Assembly (NCBI GenBank): GCA_965211775.1
Contig: OZ242974.1
Span: forward strand, 496,001 to 560,000
From: Thiodiazotropha sp040506975
GTDB taxonomy: Bacteria > Pseudomonadota > Gammaproteobacteria > Chromatiales > Chromatiaceae
Reading direction: 5' to 3'
Length of the DNA: 64,000 nucleotides
The notes under the pieces were generated by a model, which was not told where the DNA came from, searched no databases, and saw only the letters and a program-made list of their open reading frames with translations. The number at the start of each line of letters is the position of its first letter. Position 1 is the first letter of the stretch. Both the position numbers and the translations under genes were made by a program. This document shows, piece after piece, positions 35,733 through 44,548 of this stretch.

Positions 35733-36602
35733 ATGAGTATTCTCGTCGACAAGAACACCCGAGTTATCTGCCAGGGCTTCACCGGCAAGCAGGGCACCTT
35801 CCACTCTGAGCAGGCTATCGCCTATGGCACCCAGCTGGTGGGCGGCGTAACGCCCGGCAAGGGGGGACAGACACACCTTGACAGACCGGTCTTTGACACT
35901 GTGCATGACGCGGTCGTCACCACCGGTGCTGATGCCACGATGATCTATGTCCCGCCTCCTTTCGCAGCCGACGCGATCATTGAAGCGGCGGATGCTGGAA
36001 TTCGGGTAATAGCCTGCATCACCGAAGGCATACCTATCCTAGACATGCTGAAGGTCAAGGAGACCCTAAAATCCTATGACGCACGTCTCATCGGTCCAAA
36101 CTGCCCCGGCATCATTACTCCAGGTGCCTGCAAAATAGGCATTATGCCGGGTTCGATCCACCAGCCGGGCAGGATCGGTGTCATGTCACGTTCCGGCACA
36201 CTCACTTACGAAGCCGTACATCAGACAACGCTCGCCGGACTCGGTCAAAGCACCTGTGTCGGCCTTGGCGGAGATCCGATAAACGGGACCAGTTTCATCG
36301 ATTGCCTGAAGCTGTTCCAAGCGGACGGGCAGACTGAAGGTATCATTATGGTCGGCGAGATCGGCGGCTCTGCCGAGGAAGAGGCGGCAGAGTATATTAA
36401 AAGCCATATCGATAAACCCGTTGTCGCCTATATTGCCGGCGTTACCGCACCGCCGGGAAAGCGAATGGGTCATGCCGGAGCAATCATCAGTGGCGGCAAG
36501 GGCACTGCGGATGCCAAGTTCCAGGCCTTGGAAAATGCCGGTGCTCAGGTGGTAAGATCACCTGCAGAAATGGGAAGCCGTATGGCAGAATTGCTAACTT
36601 GA
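35733..36602 (+). CDS. sucD: Succinyl-CoA ligase subunit alpha
   Basis: 289 residues with an N-terminal CoA-binding Rossmann domain (VICQGFTGKQGTFHSEQAI) and the phosphohistidine in GKRMGHAGAIISGGKG near the C-terminus. It is the catalytic partner of sucC, and the 27-base spacing indicates an operon. Confidence 0.97.
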   Translation: MSILVDKNTRVICQGFTGKQGTFHSEQAIAYGTQLVGGVTPGKGGQTHLDRPVFDTVHDAVVTTGADATMIYVPPPFAADAIIEAADAGIRVIACITEGIPILDMLKVKETLKSYDARLIGPNCPGIITPGACKIGIMPGSIHQPGRIGVMSRSGTLTYEAVHQTTLAGLGQSTCVGLGGDPINGTSFIDCLKLFQADGQTEGIIMVGEIGGSAEEEAAEYIKSHIDKPVVAYIAGVTAPPGKRMGHAGAIISGGKGTADAKFQALENAGAQVVRSPAEMGSRMAELLT

Positions 36603-36735
36603 GTACGGCTCAGCGAGCGGACCGTGAAGTTGCATCCTGATAGCTGCTCAGCCACCACACACATACCGCCTATAGCAGCACCGAGCCAAATCGTGGCTAT
36701 GCGCTGCTTATAGAACTCGACAGGATTGATAATAA

Positions 36736-37608
36736 ATGAAGCCAGTAATGAGTCCTTATCTCGTCCCGTTTAAAGGCCAACTGAAGCCGCGCACCCTGAC
36801 GACCGAACCTCCGGAAGACACACCAGGTAAAAAGGGCTGCAAGAAAGCCCTGGGAAAGGAGATCGACCGACTGGACGAACTCCAGCGCAGACTCTACGCA
36901 GAGGATCGCCGCTCACTTCTGATTCTCTTTCAGGCCATGGATGCTGCCGGCAAAGACAGCACAATCCGCGCCGTAATGACAGGCGTCGACCCCAGTGGCT
37001 GCCAGGTATTTTCATTTAAACAGCCTTCCAAAGAGGAGTTGGACCACGACTTTCTATGGCGAACCACACAGGCACTTCCCGAGCGCGGGCGCATCGGCAT
37101 ATTCAACCGCAGCTATTATGAGGAAACCCTGGTGGTCAGAGTGCATCCCGAGTACCTGGAAGCACAGCGAATCGACATTCCGGATCGACTCGATCAATTA
37201 TGGCGGCAACGATTTGAATCCATACGCCAATATGAGAGGCACCTGTCGGAGAACGGCACCGTGATCCTGAAATTCTGGCTCAATGTCAGCAAGGGTGAAC
37301 AACGCAATCGATTTCTTTCCCGACTGGACGAGGCGCGAAAAAACTGGAAGTTCTCAATTAAAGATGTGGAGGAGCGTCAGCATTGGGACAGCTATATGCA
37401 TGCTTATCATCAGACCCTGGAGGCAACTTCCAGGCCTTGGGCACCCTGGTATGCCATACCCGCTGACGACAAGCCCTATATGCGTTGGCAGGTTGCGCGC
37501 ATTATCCGCAAAACGCTGGAAGGGATGAAGCCGCGCTATCCCCAGGCCGACCAGGATGAAGCCAAACGTTTCGCCGAAATGCGTCAGGTACTGAACAACG
37601 AATCATAA
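36736..37608 (+). CDS. Polyphosphate kinase 2 family protein
   Basis: 290 residues of the PPK2 fold, which transfers phosphate between polyphosphate and nucleotides. The P-loop-like segment is LFQAMDAAGKDSTIRAV. Downstream are FNRSYYEETLVVRVHP, containing the conserved Arg-Ser-Tyr-Tyr-Glu, and KFWLNVSKGEQRNRF. It is a single-domain form, as in class I and III enzymes; whether AMP or ADP/GDP is the acceptor cannot be told. The ATG at 36736 is given; 36748 is also in frame. Confidence 0.92.
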   Translation: MKPVMSPYLVPFKGQLKPRTLTTEPPEDTPGKKGCKKALGKEIDRLDELQRRLYAEDRRSLLILFQAMDAAGKDSTIRAVMTGVDPSGCQVFSFKQPSKEELDHDFLWRTTQALPERGRIGIFNRSYYEETLVVRVHPEYLEAQRIDIPDRLDQLWRQRFESIRQYERHLSENGTVILKFWLNVSKGEQRNRFLSRLDEARKNWKFSIKDVEERQHWDSYMHAYHQTLEATSRPWAPWYAIPADDKPYMRWQVARIIRKTLEGMKPRYPQADQDEAKRFAEMRQVLNNES

Positions 37609-37637
37609 CGACGAAATGGTGGCGGTTATGCATCACT

Positions 37638-37656
37638 AAGCCGCTTTAGGCTTTTT
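37638..37656 (+). terminator. Weak terminator-like hairpin after ppk2
   Basis: AAGCC / GGCTT with a 6-base loop followed by TTT, 30 bases after the ppk2 stop. The stem is short, so termination efficiency is doubtful. Confidence 0.45.
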
Positions 37657-37781
37657 CCCATTCGCCATAACATAAGATGAAATCTCACCCTTTGGCGTCT
37701 ATGCTGAAGGTTAAAGAGTATTGTCCCGGCTTCACGATTGAGGATTGGGTCCTGATATTTTGCTGACCCGGTATTCGAACC

Positions 37782-38559
37782 ATGCGCCTCCGGAAAATCA
37801 CAACAATCTGCCTGACCCTCTTTATCCTTGGCAACAGCCAAGCGGAGGTAGAACCCGCACAGCGCAGCAATCGCCAGATGGCGGTTACTGTCTGCAACGA
37901 TTATCGGGAAACCAACCGCCTACCCTGTTTTGTTTCGCGCAAAGAGTGTCCCGGGGGGGTTCGAGGTTATTCAACGCTTCGCCCACAGCACCGGCCCAAG
38001 CTTTTCAGCCTGCCGTGACAAACGGCATGAACGCCCCAGACACAACAGGTCATCGAGCAGACTGTTCACCACAAAAAACCAGCAATTGCTGGATCAATTT
38101 AAACGACTCATCGATGAGATTGAAAGACATCAGACCGGCGCACCCGCACACCTGCCGCAGGCCTCACAGGATAAGCTGGCGGTATTCTTCTCAGGCATCG
38201 ACCTCGGCAACATCCGATTGGCGCACAGCAAAGCCCTCAAAAACGGCTGCTTCACCGATTGTCGAATGATTTATTGCGCCAGCAAGGACCAAGTCGATGT
38301 CTGGACCAATCCTCATTCCCCGGATTTGACGATCAGACTACTGCACCAGCTTGCCCATGCAGAACGCTGTGAGATTCAGGGTGGACAAAACCGGTTTGTC
38401 CAGGCCTGGTTACGCCACTTACCCGAAGATGTGCTAACAGCACTGGAGCGCGGCGAACCCATCGACACGGAAAAAATCCACTTTGCGATTTATATGGAAA
38501 CTCATGCGAACAACAGGGCTGAAAGCATCTGCCGCAGGATAAGGTGTATAAAGGATTGA
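37782..38559 (+). pseudogene. Secreted cysteine-containing protein, frameshifted in a G7 run
   Basis: The first frame (ATG at 37782) has a signal peptide (MRLRKITTICLTLFILGNSQA) and continues to ...SRKECPGG at the G7 tract 37953-37959. It then reads unrelated sequence to a stop. The frame one base away continues FEVIQRFAHSTGPSF... to the natural end at 38559. One G fewer gives a single 258-residue protein. The C-terminal half has HQLAHAERCEIQGG and several Cys pairs. I do not recognise the family. The lesion may be a true mutation, slippage switching or an assembly error in the homopolymer. Confidence 0.75.
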
Positions 38560-38571
38560 TCCGGTCAGCGC

Positions 38572-39360
38572 TCACTTCGCATATATCACATCCAATGCCT
38601 TCGACAAGGCCTCCCAGGATTGTTTATCGGCCACTGCATCGTACTGCAGCGGTAAATCGAATTTCTTACCAAAACTATCGGCCTCCGGGTTGGTAAATGA
38701 GTGCTTGGCGCCGGGAAAGTTTGTAAAGCTGTACTTCACTTCGGCCCGATCCATCTCCGCCATGAAGGCCTCTATATGCTCCGGTTTTACAAAGGGGTCG
38801 TCAGCGCCGTTGAAGACCATAACCTCGGCCTTTACCGCTCCTTTAACCGCTGGCGTTGATGTCGGCAGACTGCCATGAAAACTGGCCACTAGATCGGGAT
38901 CGTGACCGCGCCTTGCCATCTCCAAAACCATGCCGCCTCCAAAACAGTATCCGATCGCGGAAATCTCGTTCCGGGCTACCGTTTTATGGTTCTGTAACAA
39001 TTCAGTCGCTGCCTGGAAACGGGCGCCGGCCGTCTCCATGTTCTTTTTCACCTCACCGGCAAACCGCCCCGCATCCTTGGGATGGTCCGCCTGTTTGCCC
39101 TCACCATACATATCCACCGCCAGGGCCGTATACCCCATGGCAGCCAACTGCTCGGCACGGCTACGCGCATAAGCGTTGTGACCCCACCATTCATGTACTA
39201 CCAGAATACCGGGGCGCTTTTTCCCGCTCGCATCATCATAGGCAAGGTAGCCGTTCATGCGGGTATCATTGTGACGGTACACAACCTCCTCTCCGACAAT
39301 CGCGCTCAGGGCGGCGAAAGGAATACAGCACAGCAACCCTGCCATTGCAAACCTGTTCAT
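38572..39360 (-). CDS. Dienelactone hydrolase family protein, exported
   Basis: About 262 residues, alpha/beta-hydrolase of the dienelactone hydrolase family. The nucleophilic Cys is in AIGYCFGGGMV, the Asp in FNGADDPFV and the His in GAKHSFTNPEAD. This is the Cys-Asp-His arrangement of the family. The ATG at 39360 is chosen because AGGAGGAGAGAA stands directly upstream; it leaves a signal peptide (FAMAGLLCCIPFAALSA), so the enzyme acts outside the cytoplasm. Substrate is unknown. Confidence 0.88.
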   Translation of the reverse strand: MNRFAMAGLLCCIPFAALSAIVGEEVVYRHNDTRMNGYLAYDDASGKKRPGILVVHEWWGHNAYARSRAEQLAAMGYTALAVDMYGEGKQADHPKDAGRFAGEVKKNMETAGARFQAATELLQNHKTVARNEISAIGYCFGGGMVLEMARRGHDPDLVASFHGSLPTSTPAVKGAVKAEVMVFNGADDPFVKPEHIEAFMAEMDRAEVKYSFTNFPGAKHSFTNPEADSFGKKFDLPLQYDAVADKQSWEALSKALDVIYAK

Positions 39361-39447
39361 CTGTTCTCTCCTCCTCATCAAAAAACCACTCATTCGGATG
39401 CTTATACAGACTACACATAGCACAAATCCGTGGGTAACATCACCATT

Positions 39448-40692
39448 ATGCGAGTCCTTATATTACTTTTCCTGCTGTTTTTGAACAGCCAGACGATCAT
39501 CGCCCGCGAACACTCCGTGACCGACAGTCACGGGAATGAAATCTCTATCGACATCAACCAGGCGACAGGAGATATGGTTATGATCTGGCTGCTCGATCAT
39601 GACGAACCTCGCCCTCTCTTCGATAGTCTGCTGAAGCAGCTGACAGATTCCGGAATTGAGATATGGCGCGTGGATCTGCTGGAATCCTATTATCTGCCGC
39701 GCTCGAGCGAGAACGTCCGCACACTTGATGGAGAGGGTGTTGCCGCAGTCATCCAAGCCGCCCATAGCAGGACCGCAAAAAAGATATTACTCACCAGCTA
39801 CGATCGCATGCCCCTGCCACTGTTACGGGGCGTCAACCGTTGGCAAACCGCCCACAAGGCATCACGTCTGTTGGGCGCCATACTCTTCTATCCTAACCTG
39901 TTCGGGGCCGCCCCAATGGCTGGAGAGATGCCGGAACTGGACCCAATACTTAATGTCACCAATCTGCCATTGGTAATCTATCAACCGGAGCTTGGCAGTC
40001 AGCGCTGGCGGTTGAAACAAATGGTCACTGCCCTTTGGCAGACAGGTTCACCCACCTATGTCTACCTGGTGCCGAAGGCAAGGGATTGGTTTATCATGGG
40101 CGAGGGCGAACCTGACGAGCAGGAAGCAAAGATGGTTGCCAGAATACCCATGCAACTGCCCAGCCTGGCCAGACTGCTGGATAGCCACCCAAAATCCGTG
40201 ACACAGACACCACTGCAACCGACACGGATACCCACCGGCAACCTATACACCCTGACGGCCGTAGATCAAAATAAGCCCGCACCACCCTTGCGACTGGCAG
40301 ACAGCCACGATAGTTACCTCGATATCGAAGGATTAGACAACAGGGTTATCCTGGTCAATTTCTGGGCGACCTGGTGTCCCCCCTGTGTCGAGGAGATACC
40401 TTCGTTGAACAGACTTCAGGCCCACTACAAAAATCAGGATGTCAGCATAGTGTCGGTCGATTTTCGCGAGTCGACTGAGGAGATTGAGGCGTTTCTCGAG
40501 GAGAGGCCCGTCGACTTTCCGGTCCTGATGGACAAGGATGGGCTGACATCCCTGGCCTGGCGGGTATTCAGCTTTCCCAGCTCATTCATCATCGACAGGC
40601 AGGGGCGGGTACGTTACACCGCAAACAGGGCCATCAACTGGGACAGCGATGAGGTGATCGAAGCCATCGATGGATTACTCGCGGAGCCTTGA
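39448..40692 (+). CDS. Exported protein: hydrolase-like N-terminal domain fused to TlpA-type thioredoxin
   Basis: About 414 residues. After a signal peptide (MRVLILLFLLFLNSQTIIA) comes a domain of about 230 residues resembling an alpha/beta-hydrolase (DUF3530-like) fold. In it the usual nucleophile elbow Gly-x-Ser-x-Gly is replaced by LLTSYDRMP. The C-terminal 140 residues are a TlpA/ResA-like thioredoxin domain with NFWATWCPPCVEEIPS and the cis-proline segment FSFPSSFIID. A periplasmic thiol-redox role, perhaps cytochrome maturation, is likely. The ATG at 39448 fits the signal peptide; a GTG at 39430 is also in frame. It is divergent from the dienelactone hydrolase gene. Confidence 0.82.
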   Translation: MRVLILLFLLFLNSQTIIAREHSVTDSHGNEISIDINQATGDMVMIWLLDHDEPRPLFDSLLKQLTDSGIEIWRVDLLESYYLPRSSENVRTLDGEGVAAVIQAAHSRTAKKILLTSYDRMPLPLLRGVNRWQTAHKASRLLGAILFYPNLFGAAPMAGEMPELDPILNVTNLPLVIYQPELGSQRWRLKQMVTALWQTGSPTYVYLVPKARDWFIMGEGEPDEQEAKMVARIPMQLPSLARLLDSHPKSVTQTPLQPTRIPTGNLYTLTAVDQNKPAPPLRLADSHDSYLDIEGLDNRVILVNFWATWCPPCVEEIPSLNRLQAHYKNQDVSIVSVDFRESTEEIEAFLEERPVDFPVLMDKDGLTSLAWRVFSFPSSFIIDRQGRVRYTANRAINWDSDEVIEAIDGLLAEP

Positions 40693-40784
40693 GTGATTAT
40701 TGGAAAAAAGCGTGACAGGTATCCGAGAATAAATTAGATATTTATTATAAACTAATCTACTCGCATGAAATCCGGAAGAGACCA

Positions 40785-41561
40785 ATGGCCAGTCAAACCA
40801 GTAAAAAGAAGGCTGCACCCGCCAAAACCAAGCGTGCCTCCAGTGCCGCAACCAGCCGAAAGAAACAGCCCGCCAAAAAGCAGTCTGCGGCAACCCGCAA
40901 AAAACAGGCGGCTGTATCTGCAAAAAATGCGAAGGATCAGATTGTCGAACCGACCAAGCAGTCAACCGAGACTCGTGTCCTGCCCGGCCTGCTGCAAGGC
41001 TTGCAATCGGTATTCGACAAGATCCATAAAGATAGTCGCGAGCGTGAAGATCACCAGGAAAAGATCATCGAGGAGTTCAGCGAGCGGCTGACCCAGGCCT
41101 TCGAGCAGAGCCATTCAGAGACGGAAGAGAAGGAGAAACTGCTGCTGGAGAGGCTGGAAGCCGTAGAGAAGGAGCAGACGTACAGGATTCAGCGAATCAA
41201 GCTCTTTTCCTTGCCGGGCACCTTGATCGCAATCGCCGCCCTGGTCTATCTCTTCTACGTGGTTCACATCATGGAACGCTCCATGACCAGCATGTCCGCC
41301 GATATGAACCAGATAAGGCACCATATTGCATCGATAGGCAACGATACCCACGCCATGTCAGGTGGCGTTACCGAAATGAATCAGCAAATGGCGCAGACAA
41401 ACAGGAATATGAAAGCCATTACCACCCAGGTGCAGGGGATGAACGGCAATATGAATCACCTCACCCGAAATGTGGGTGTAATGACGAATGACGTGGACGC
41501 CATGTCACATACGGTCAGTCCGGTCATGAATGGGATGCGGAAATTCATGCCGTTTTTTTAA
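40785..41561 (+). CDS. Membrane protein with Lys/Ala-rich histone H1-like tail and coiled coils
   Basis: 258 residues of unknown function. Residues 1-50 are almost only Lys, Ala, Ser, Gln and Arg (KKKAAPAKTKRASSAATSRK), like bacterial histone H1-type tails. A charged coiled coil (about 85-135) follows, then one membrane segment (LPGTLIAIAALVYLFYVV) and a second Met/Asn/Gln-rich helix to the end (MNQQMAQTNRNMKAITTQV). The N-terminal tail should be cytoplasmic and could bind nucleic acid or polyphosphate. That is inference from composition. Confidence 0.75.
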   Translation: MASQTSKKKAAPAKTKRASSAATSRKKQPAKKQSAATRKKQAAVSAKNAKDQIVEPTKQSTETRVLPGLLQGLQSVFDKIHKDSREREDHQEKIIEEFSERLTQAFEQSHSETEEKEKLLLERLEAVEKEQTYRIQRIKLFSLPGTLIAIAALVYLFYVVHIMERSMTSMSADMNQIRHHIASIGNDTHAMSGGVTEMNQQMAQTNRNMKAITTQVQGMNGNMNHLTRNVGVMTNDVDAMSHTVSPVMNGMRKFMPFF

Positions 41562-41610
41562 CCTCGTCCATGTCGGAGTAAAAAATGCCATCCGGCCTTG
41601 GGCCCCGGCC

Positions 41611-42735
41611 CTAACTGTCACCAAAATTGATTCCAATCCGTTTCGCACTGACCACCCAAGGGTGGTCAGTGGGTACGAGTTTTTTATTACCCGCTACTTC
41701 TGCCAGCGGAACGGGTACGGCCACTTCGCCTTTTGACGCCACCATGACACCGAAAACACCTTTCGAGATCAGATCAGTGCAGGCCGTTCCCAATCGGGTA
41801 GCGAGCAGTCTGTCCGCGGCGGAGGGCGTGCCGCCACGTTGAAGATAACCGAGGATGGTCACCCTCGATTCAAGCCCGGTCAACTCTTCAAGCTGACGCG
41901 ACAAGGTAACCGTATGGTTCGCGTGGGCAGCCTCAAACGCGGCCAGTTCCACTTTCGCGTTCTTGCGATCCCGCTTGTTGCCGGCTTCACTTTTCCGTTT
42001 TCTGAGCATCCGATATTGCTCGGACTCGCCTTTCGGCAACGCACCTTCCGCCACTGCGACGATACTGAATGGTTTGCCGCCGACAGCTCGAGCCCTGATC
42101 GATTCAGCAACACTTTCGATATCATAGGCGATCTCAGGCAACAGAATAACATCCGCACCACCCGCCAAACCTGACCCCAGGGCCAGCCAACCGGCACGGT
42201 GCCCCATGATTTCGACGACTATGATGCGGTGATGACTGTGTGCGGTACTATGCAGACGATCAATGGCGTCTGTGGCGATACCCAATGCCGTATCGAAGCC
42301 GAAAGTTGTATCCGTGTGTGCAACATCGTTATCGATGGTTTTGGGCAGCGTGATGATGTTGAGTCCCTTATCCATCAACTGCAAGGCATTTTTCTGCGTC
42401 CCACCACCCCCTATGCAGACCAGCGCATCGAGATGGTGGGCCTGGTAGTTCTTGACGATAACATCGGTCATATCCTGACGTTTACCGTTGAAATTCATAC
42501 GGTGAGGCTTTTCCCGGCTGGTACCCAGAATAGTGCCGCCACGGGTGAGAATGCCCGAAAGCGTGTTGCCGTCCAGCTGCATGATGCGGTTTTCGACCAG
42601 GCCGCGAAATCCATCACGTATACCAATCACCTGCATATCGTAGAAATTGGTGGCCGACTTGCCGACACCCCTGATTGCCGCATTGAGCCCCGGGCTGTCA
42701 CCGCCAGAGGTCAGTATTCCGATATGTATGGCCAT
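41611..42735 (-). CDS. 6-phosphofructokinase, phosphoryl donor uncertain
   Basis: 374-residue PfkA-superfamily enzyme that phosphorylates fructose-6-phosphate. Recognisable are ILTSGGDSPGLNAAIRG, LPKTIDNDVAHTDTTFGF and the MGHRAGWLAL segment. Lys in PKTIDND is the feature of pyrophosphate-dependent and related long PFKs, where ATP enzymes of the E. coli type have Gly. The donor loop is CIGGGGTQKN, with Gly where ATP enzymes have Asp-Gly and pyrophosphate enzymes Asp-Asp. The donor is therefore not readable by the usual rule. Confidence 0.88.
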   Translation of the reverse strand: MAIHIGILTSGGDSPGLNAAIRGVGKSATNFYDMQVIGIRDGFRGLVENRIMQLDGNTLSGILTRGGTILGTSREKPHRMNFNGKRQDMTDVIVKNYQAHHLDALVCIGGGGTQKNALQLMDKGLNIITLPKTIDNDVAHTDTTFGFDTALGIATDAIDRLHSTAHSHHRIIVVEIMGHRAGWLALGSGLAGGADVILLPEIAYDIESVAESIRARAVGGKPFSIVAVAEGALPKGESEQYRMLRKRKSEAGNKRDRKNAKVELAAFEAAHANHTVTLSRQLEELTGLESRVTILGYLQRGGTPSAADRLLATRLGTACTDLISKGVFGVMVASKGEVAVPVPLAEVAGNKKLVPTDHPWVVSAKRIGINFGDS

Positions 42736-42762
42736 GGATGCTCCCTCGCCAGAATTGTTAAC

Positions 42763-42907
42763 CTAGGGCCTGTTAACACTCATCCAATCGGCCCTGCTAG
42801 ATGCTGAAATCATCAGCCGCAATAAACCTTCCATGACGCGCTCAAAGATTGCGGCATGATACACCACTCAAACAATCGGCTGGAGTGGCCCATAACAGGC
42901 TCTGGAT
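42763..42907. repeat. AGGGCCTG-family repeat, clear left tip and degenerate right tip
   Basis: The left tip 42763-42800 is CTAGGGCCTGTTAACACT followed by CATCCAATCGGCCCTGCTAG. About 75 bases later, 42875-42907 resembles its reverse complement (TCGGCTGGAGTGG ... ATAACAGGC), with many mismatches. Together they would form a MITE-like unit of about 145 bp in the gap between phosphofructokinase and the nuclease gene. The right tip assignment is weak. Confidence 0.6.
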
Positions 42908-42913
42908 AATAAT

Positions 42914-43699
42914 TCATTCACGCTCCAGCCAATGAATGGATGAGGGATGCCTCACCCGTATCCGCTGGTTGCCGTTTCGATGATAGATCCATCCACGCAC
43001 CTCGAGGGGTGTGTAAAGGAGAGATTCCGGATCATCGATCCCAAACCGCTCCCAATCGTCCCAGGTTATTCGTAAAGCCAATCCACCATCAAGATTCAGC
43101 CAAACACCACTGCGACTCTGGCCTACGCGCTTGATATATCCGTTGAGAATATGAAAACCGGTCTCATTGCCATGCAGTTCCGATGCATCACCGATGGGGA
43201 GGCGCCAAACGCCTTTCTCACCCTTGCGAGCCTCTTTTTCCGCTTGTTTGTAGCACTCATGGTTTCTCAGGTTAGGCGGGACGGCGACCAGATATCCGGC
43301 CCCTTGCCTTAACATCTGACGATTGATGCTATCGCCGCGATGATCGTACAGGTGAGCCAGCAGACGGCCATACTTGTCCCGTGGTTCGGCATCCATACAG
43401 ATTCTGACGGAACCGCCGCTCCGCTTTACCAATATTTCAAGCAGATGTTTGGCCTCTTCAGCATTCGGTTCACCGGCTGTCCCCTGTCCAAGCTCCGGTG
43501 TATTCACGCCTATCAATCGAATCCTTCGTCCATCCTCAAGACGCAAGGTATCACCATCATAGATGGAGGAAGCTTCGAGCAGGCCGGCGCTACAGGGTGA
43601 GCAGCCTACTGCGTGAGAAAAGGAGGGGATGATAAGTGCGGACAGGAAAAAGGCCCCGCAAAGCGGAGCCCTTCTTAAAATATCGACCAGGAACGCCAT
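42914..43699 (-). CDS. Secreted thermonuclease-family (SNase-like) nuclease
   Basis: About 261 residues. A signal peptide (APLCGAFFLSALIIPSFSHA) precedes a staphylococcal-nuclease fold. The Ca-binding and catalytic segments are visible as YDGDTLRLEDGRRIRLIGVN, TPELG, and the catalytic Arg/Glu region EPRDKYGRLLAHLY. A C-terminal extension of about 80 residues (OB-like, IRITWDDWERFG region) follows. The ATG at 43699 gives a plausible signal peptide. A terminator-like stem-loop belonging to the upstream rpmE gene lies inside the signal-peptide codons (43647-43670), so expression may depend on read-through. Confidence 0.82.
   Translation of the reverse strand: MAFLVDILRRAPLCGAFFLSALIIPSFSHAVGCSPCSAGLLEASSIYDGDTLRLEDGRRIRLIGVNTPELGQGTAGEPNAEEAKHLLEILVKRSGGSVRICMDAEPRDKYGRLLAHLYDHRGDSINRQMLRQGAGYLVAVPPNLRNHECYKQAEKEARKGEKGVWRLPIGDASELHGNETGFHILNGYIKRVGQSRSGVWLNLDGGLALRITWDDWERFGIDDPESLLYTPLEVRGWIYHRNGNQRIRVRHPSSIHWLERE
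43647..43670 (-). terminator. Terminator-like stem-loop after rpmE, inside the nuclease signal-peptide codons
   Basis: On the minus strand GGCTCCGC-TTT-GCGGGGCC is followed by TTTTT. The 8-bp stem contains one T-G wobble. It lies 52 bases after the rpmE stop and 29 bases inside the nuclease frame. Confidence 0.75.
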
Positions 43700-43721
43700 G
43701 CGACTACATAGCGGTACTGGA

Positions 43722-43925
43722 TCAGCGGCTGTACTTCCTGCGGAATTTGTCCACACGCCCAGCGGTGTCGACGATCTTTTGCTTACCTGTATAGAACGGA
43801 TGACAGGATGAGCATACCTCTACGTGGAGCTCCTCCTGACCCAGCGTGGAACGCGTCAGGATCTCATTACCACAGCTACATACGACTTTGATCTCCTCGT
43901 AACGAGGATGAATATCCGGCTTCAT
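43722..43925 (-). CDS. rpmE: 50S ribosomal protein L31 (zinc-binding type)
   Basis: 67 residues: MKPDIHPRYEEIKVVCSCG, followed by ELHVEVCSSCHPFYTGKQKI and VDKFRRKYS. The four cysteines (CSC and CSSC) mark the zinc-containing form. The ATG at 43925 is preceded by an AAGAGAG site and gives exactly the family length. Confidence 0.97.
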   Translation of the reverse strand: MKPDIHPRYEEIKVVCSCGNEILTRSTLGQEELHVEVCSSCHPFYTGKQKIVDTAGRVDKFRRKYSR

Positions 43926-44023
43926 GACTGACTCTCTTTTGAGAAGGACATCGTTGACGATCTGCCCCCCGGGGCAGGGAAGAGCGGAATGATATGCCAA
44001 GTCGTTCACCAAGGCAAGTATCG

Positions 44024-44377
44024 TTACTGGCGCGATGGCTTGACCGGAAAATCGAGTATTTTGCACCCCCTCTTGGTTACATCGGTGCTGAGTTTGACAT
44101 CTCCCTGTAAGTAGCCCAACAAGCCCTTTGGACCGATCATGTGATCCCACATCATATTGGAGATCTTTACACAAGCGCTGAGAGGGGACCGGTTTCTGCG
44201 CTCCTGACCTATCCGCCATTGCAGCTGTCGCATCCGTTTCTGCCGCTCGACCGGCAGCGTGGAGATAAAATCATCGATGGCTGCCTGGCGCATGTTCTCG
44301 AAACGCATCGGATCCCTCTCTGCCAATTGGAGGAGGTGATCGAAATCCAAGTTTCGGTTACTCAGCTGCGTCATCAA
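44024..44377 (-). CDS. DUF3135 family protein
   Basis: 117 residues. The segments LAERDPMRFENMRQAAIDDF and LQWRIGQERRNRSPLSAC followed by SNMMWDHM are characteristic of DUF3135, a gammaproteobacterial family of unknown role. It is mostly helical and lacks a signal peptide or membrane segment. It ends about 100 bases before rpmE on the same strand. Confidence 0.8.
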   Translation of the reverse strand: MMTQLSNRNLDFDHLLQLAERDPMRFENMRQAAIDDFISTLPVERQKRMRQLQWRIGQERRNRSPLSACVKISNMMWDHMIGPKGLLGYLQGDVKLSTDVTKRGCKILDFPVKPSRQ

Positions 44378-44548
44378 TCAATCCTGATTCATCCTTATGT
44401 AGGAAAAGCTATCACAGCAACTCCACTATGTCCCCGATGGAAATTCCTGAAATAGCATGATATTGCAACTAATTAAGTAGGTTTTTCCAATGAATACATA
44501 GACATATTGAAATTCCCACGTAAATAGCAATATTTTGACTATACACTG

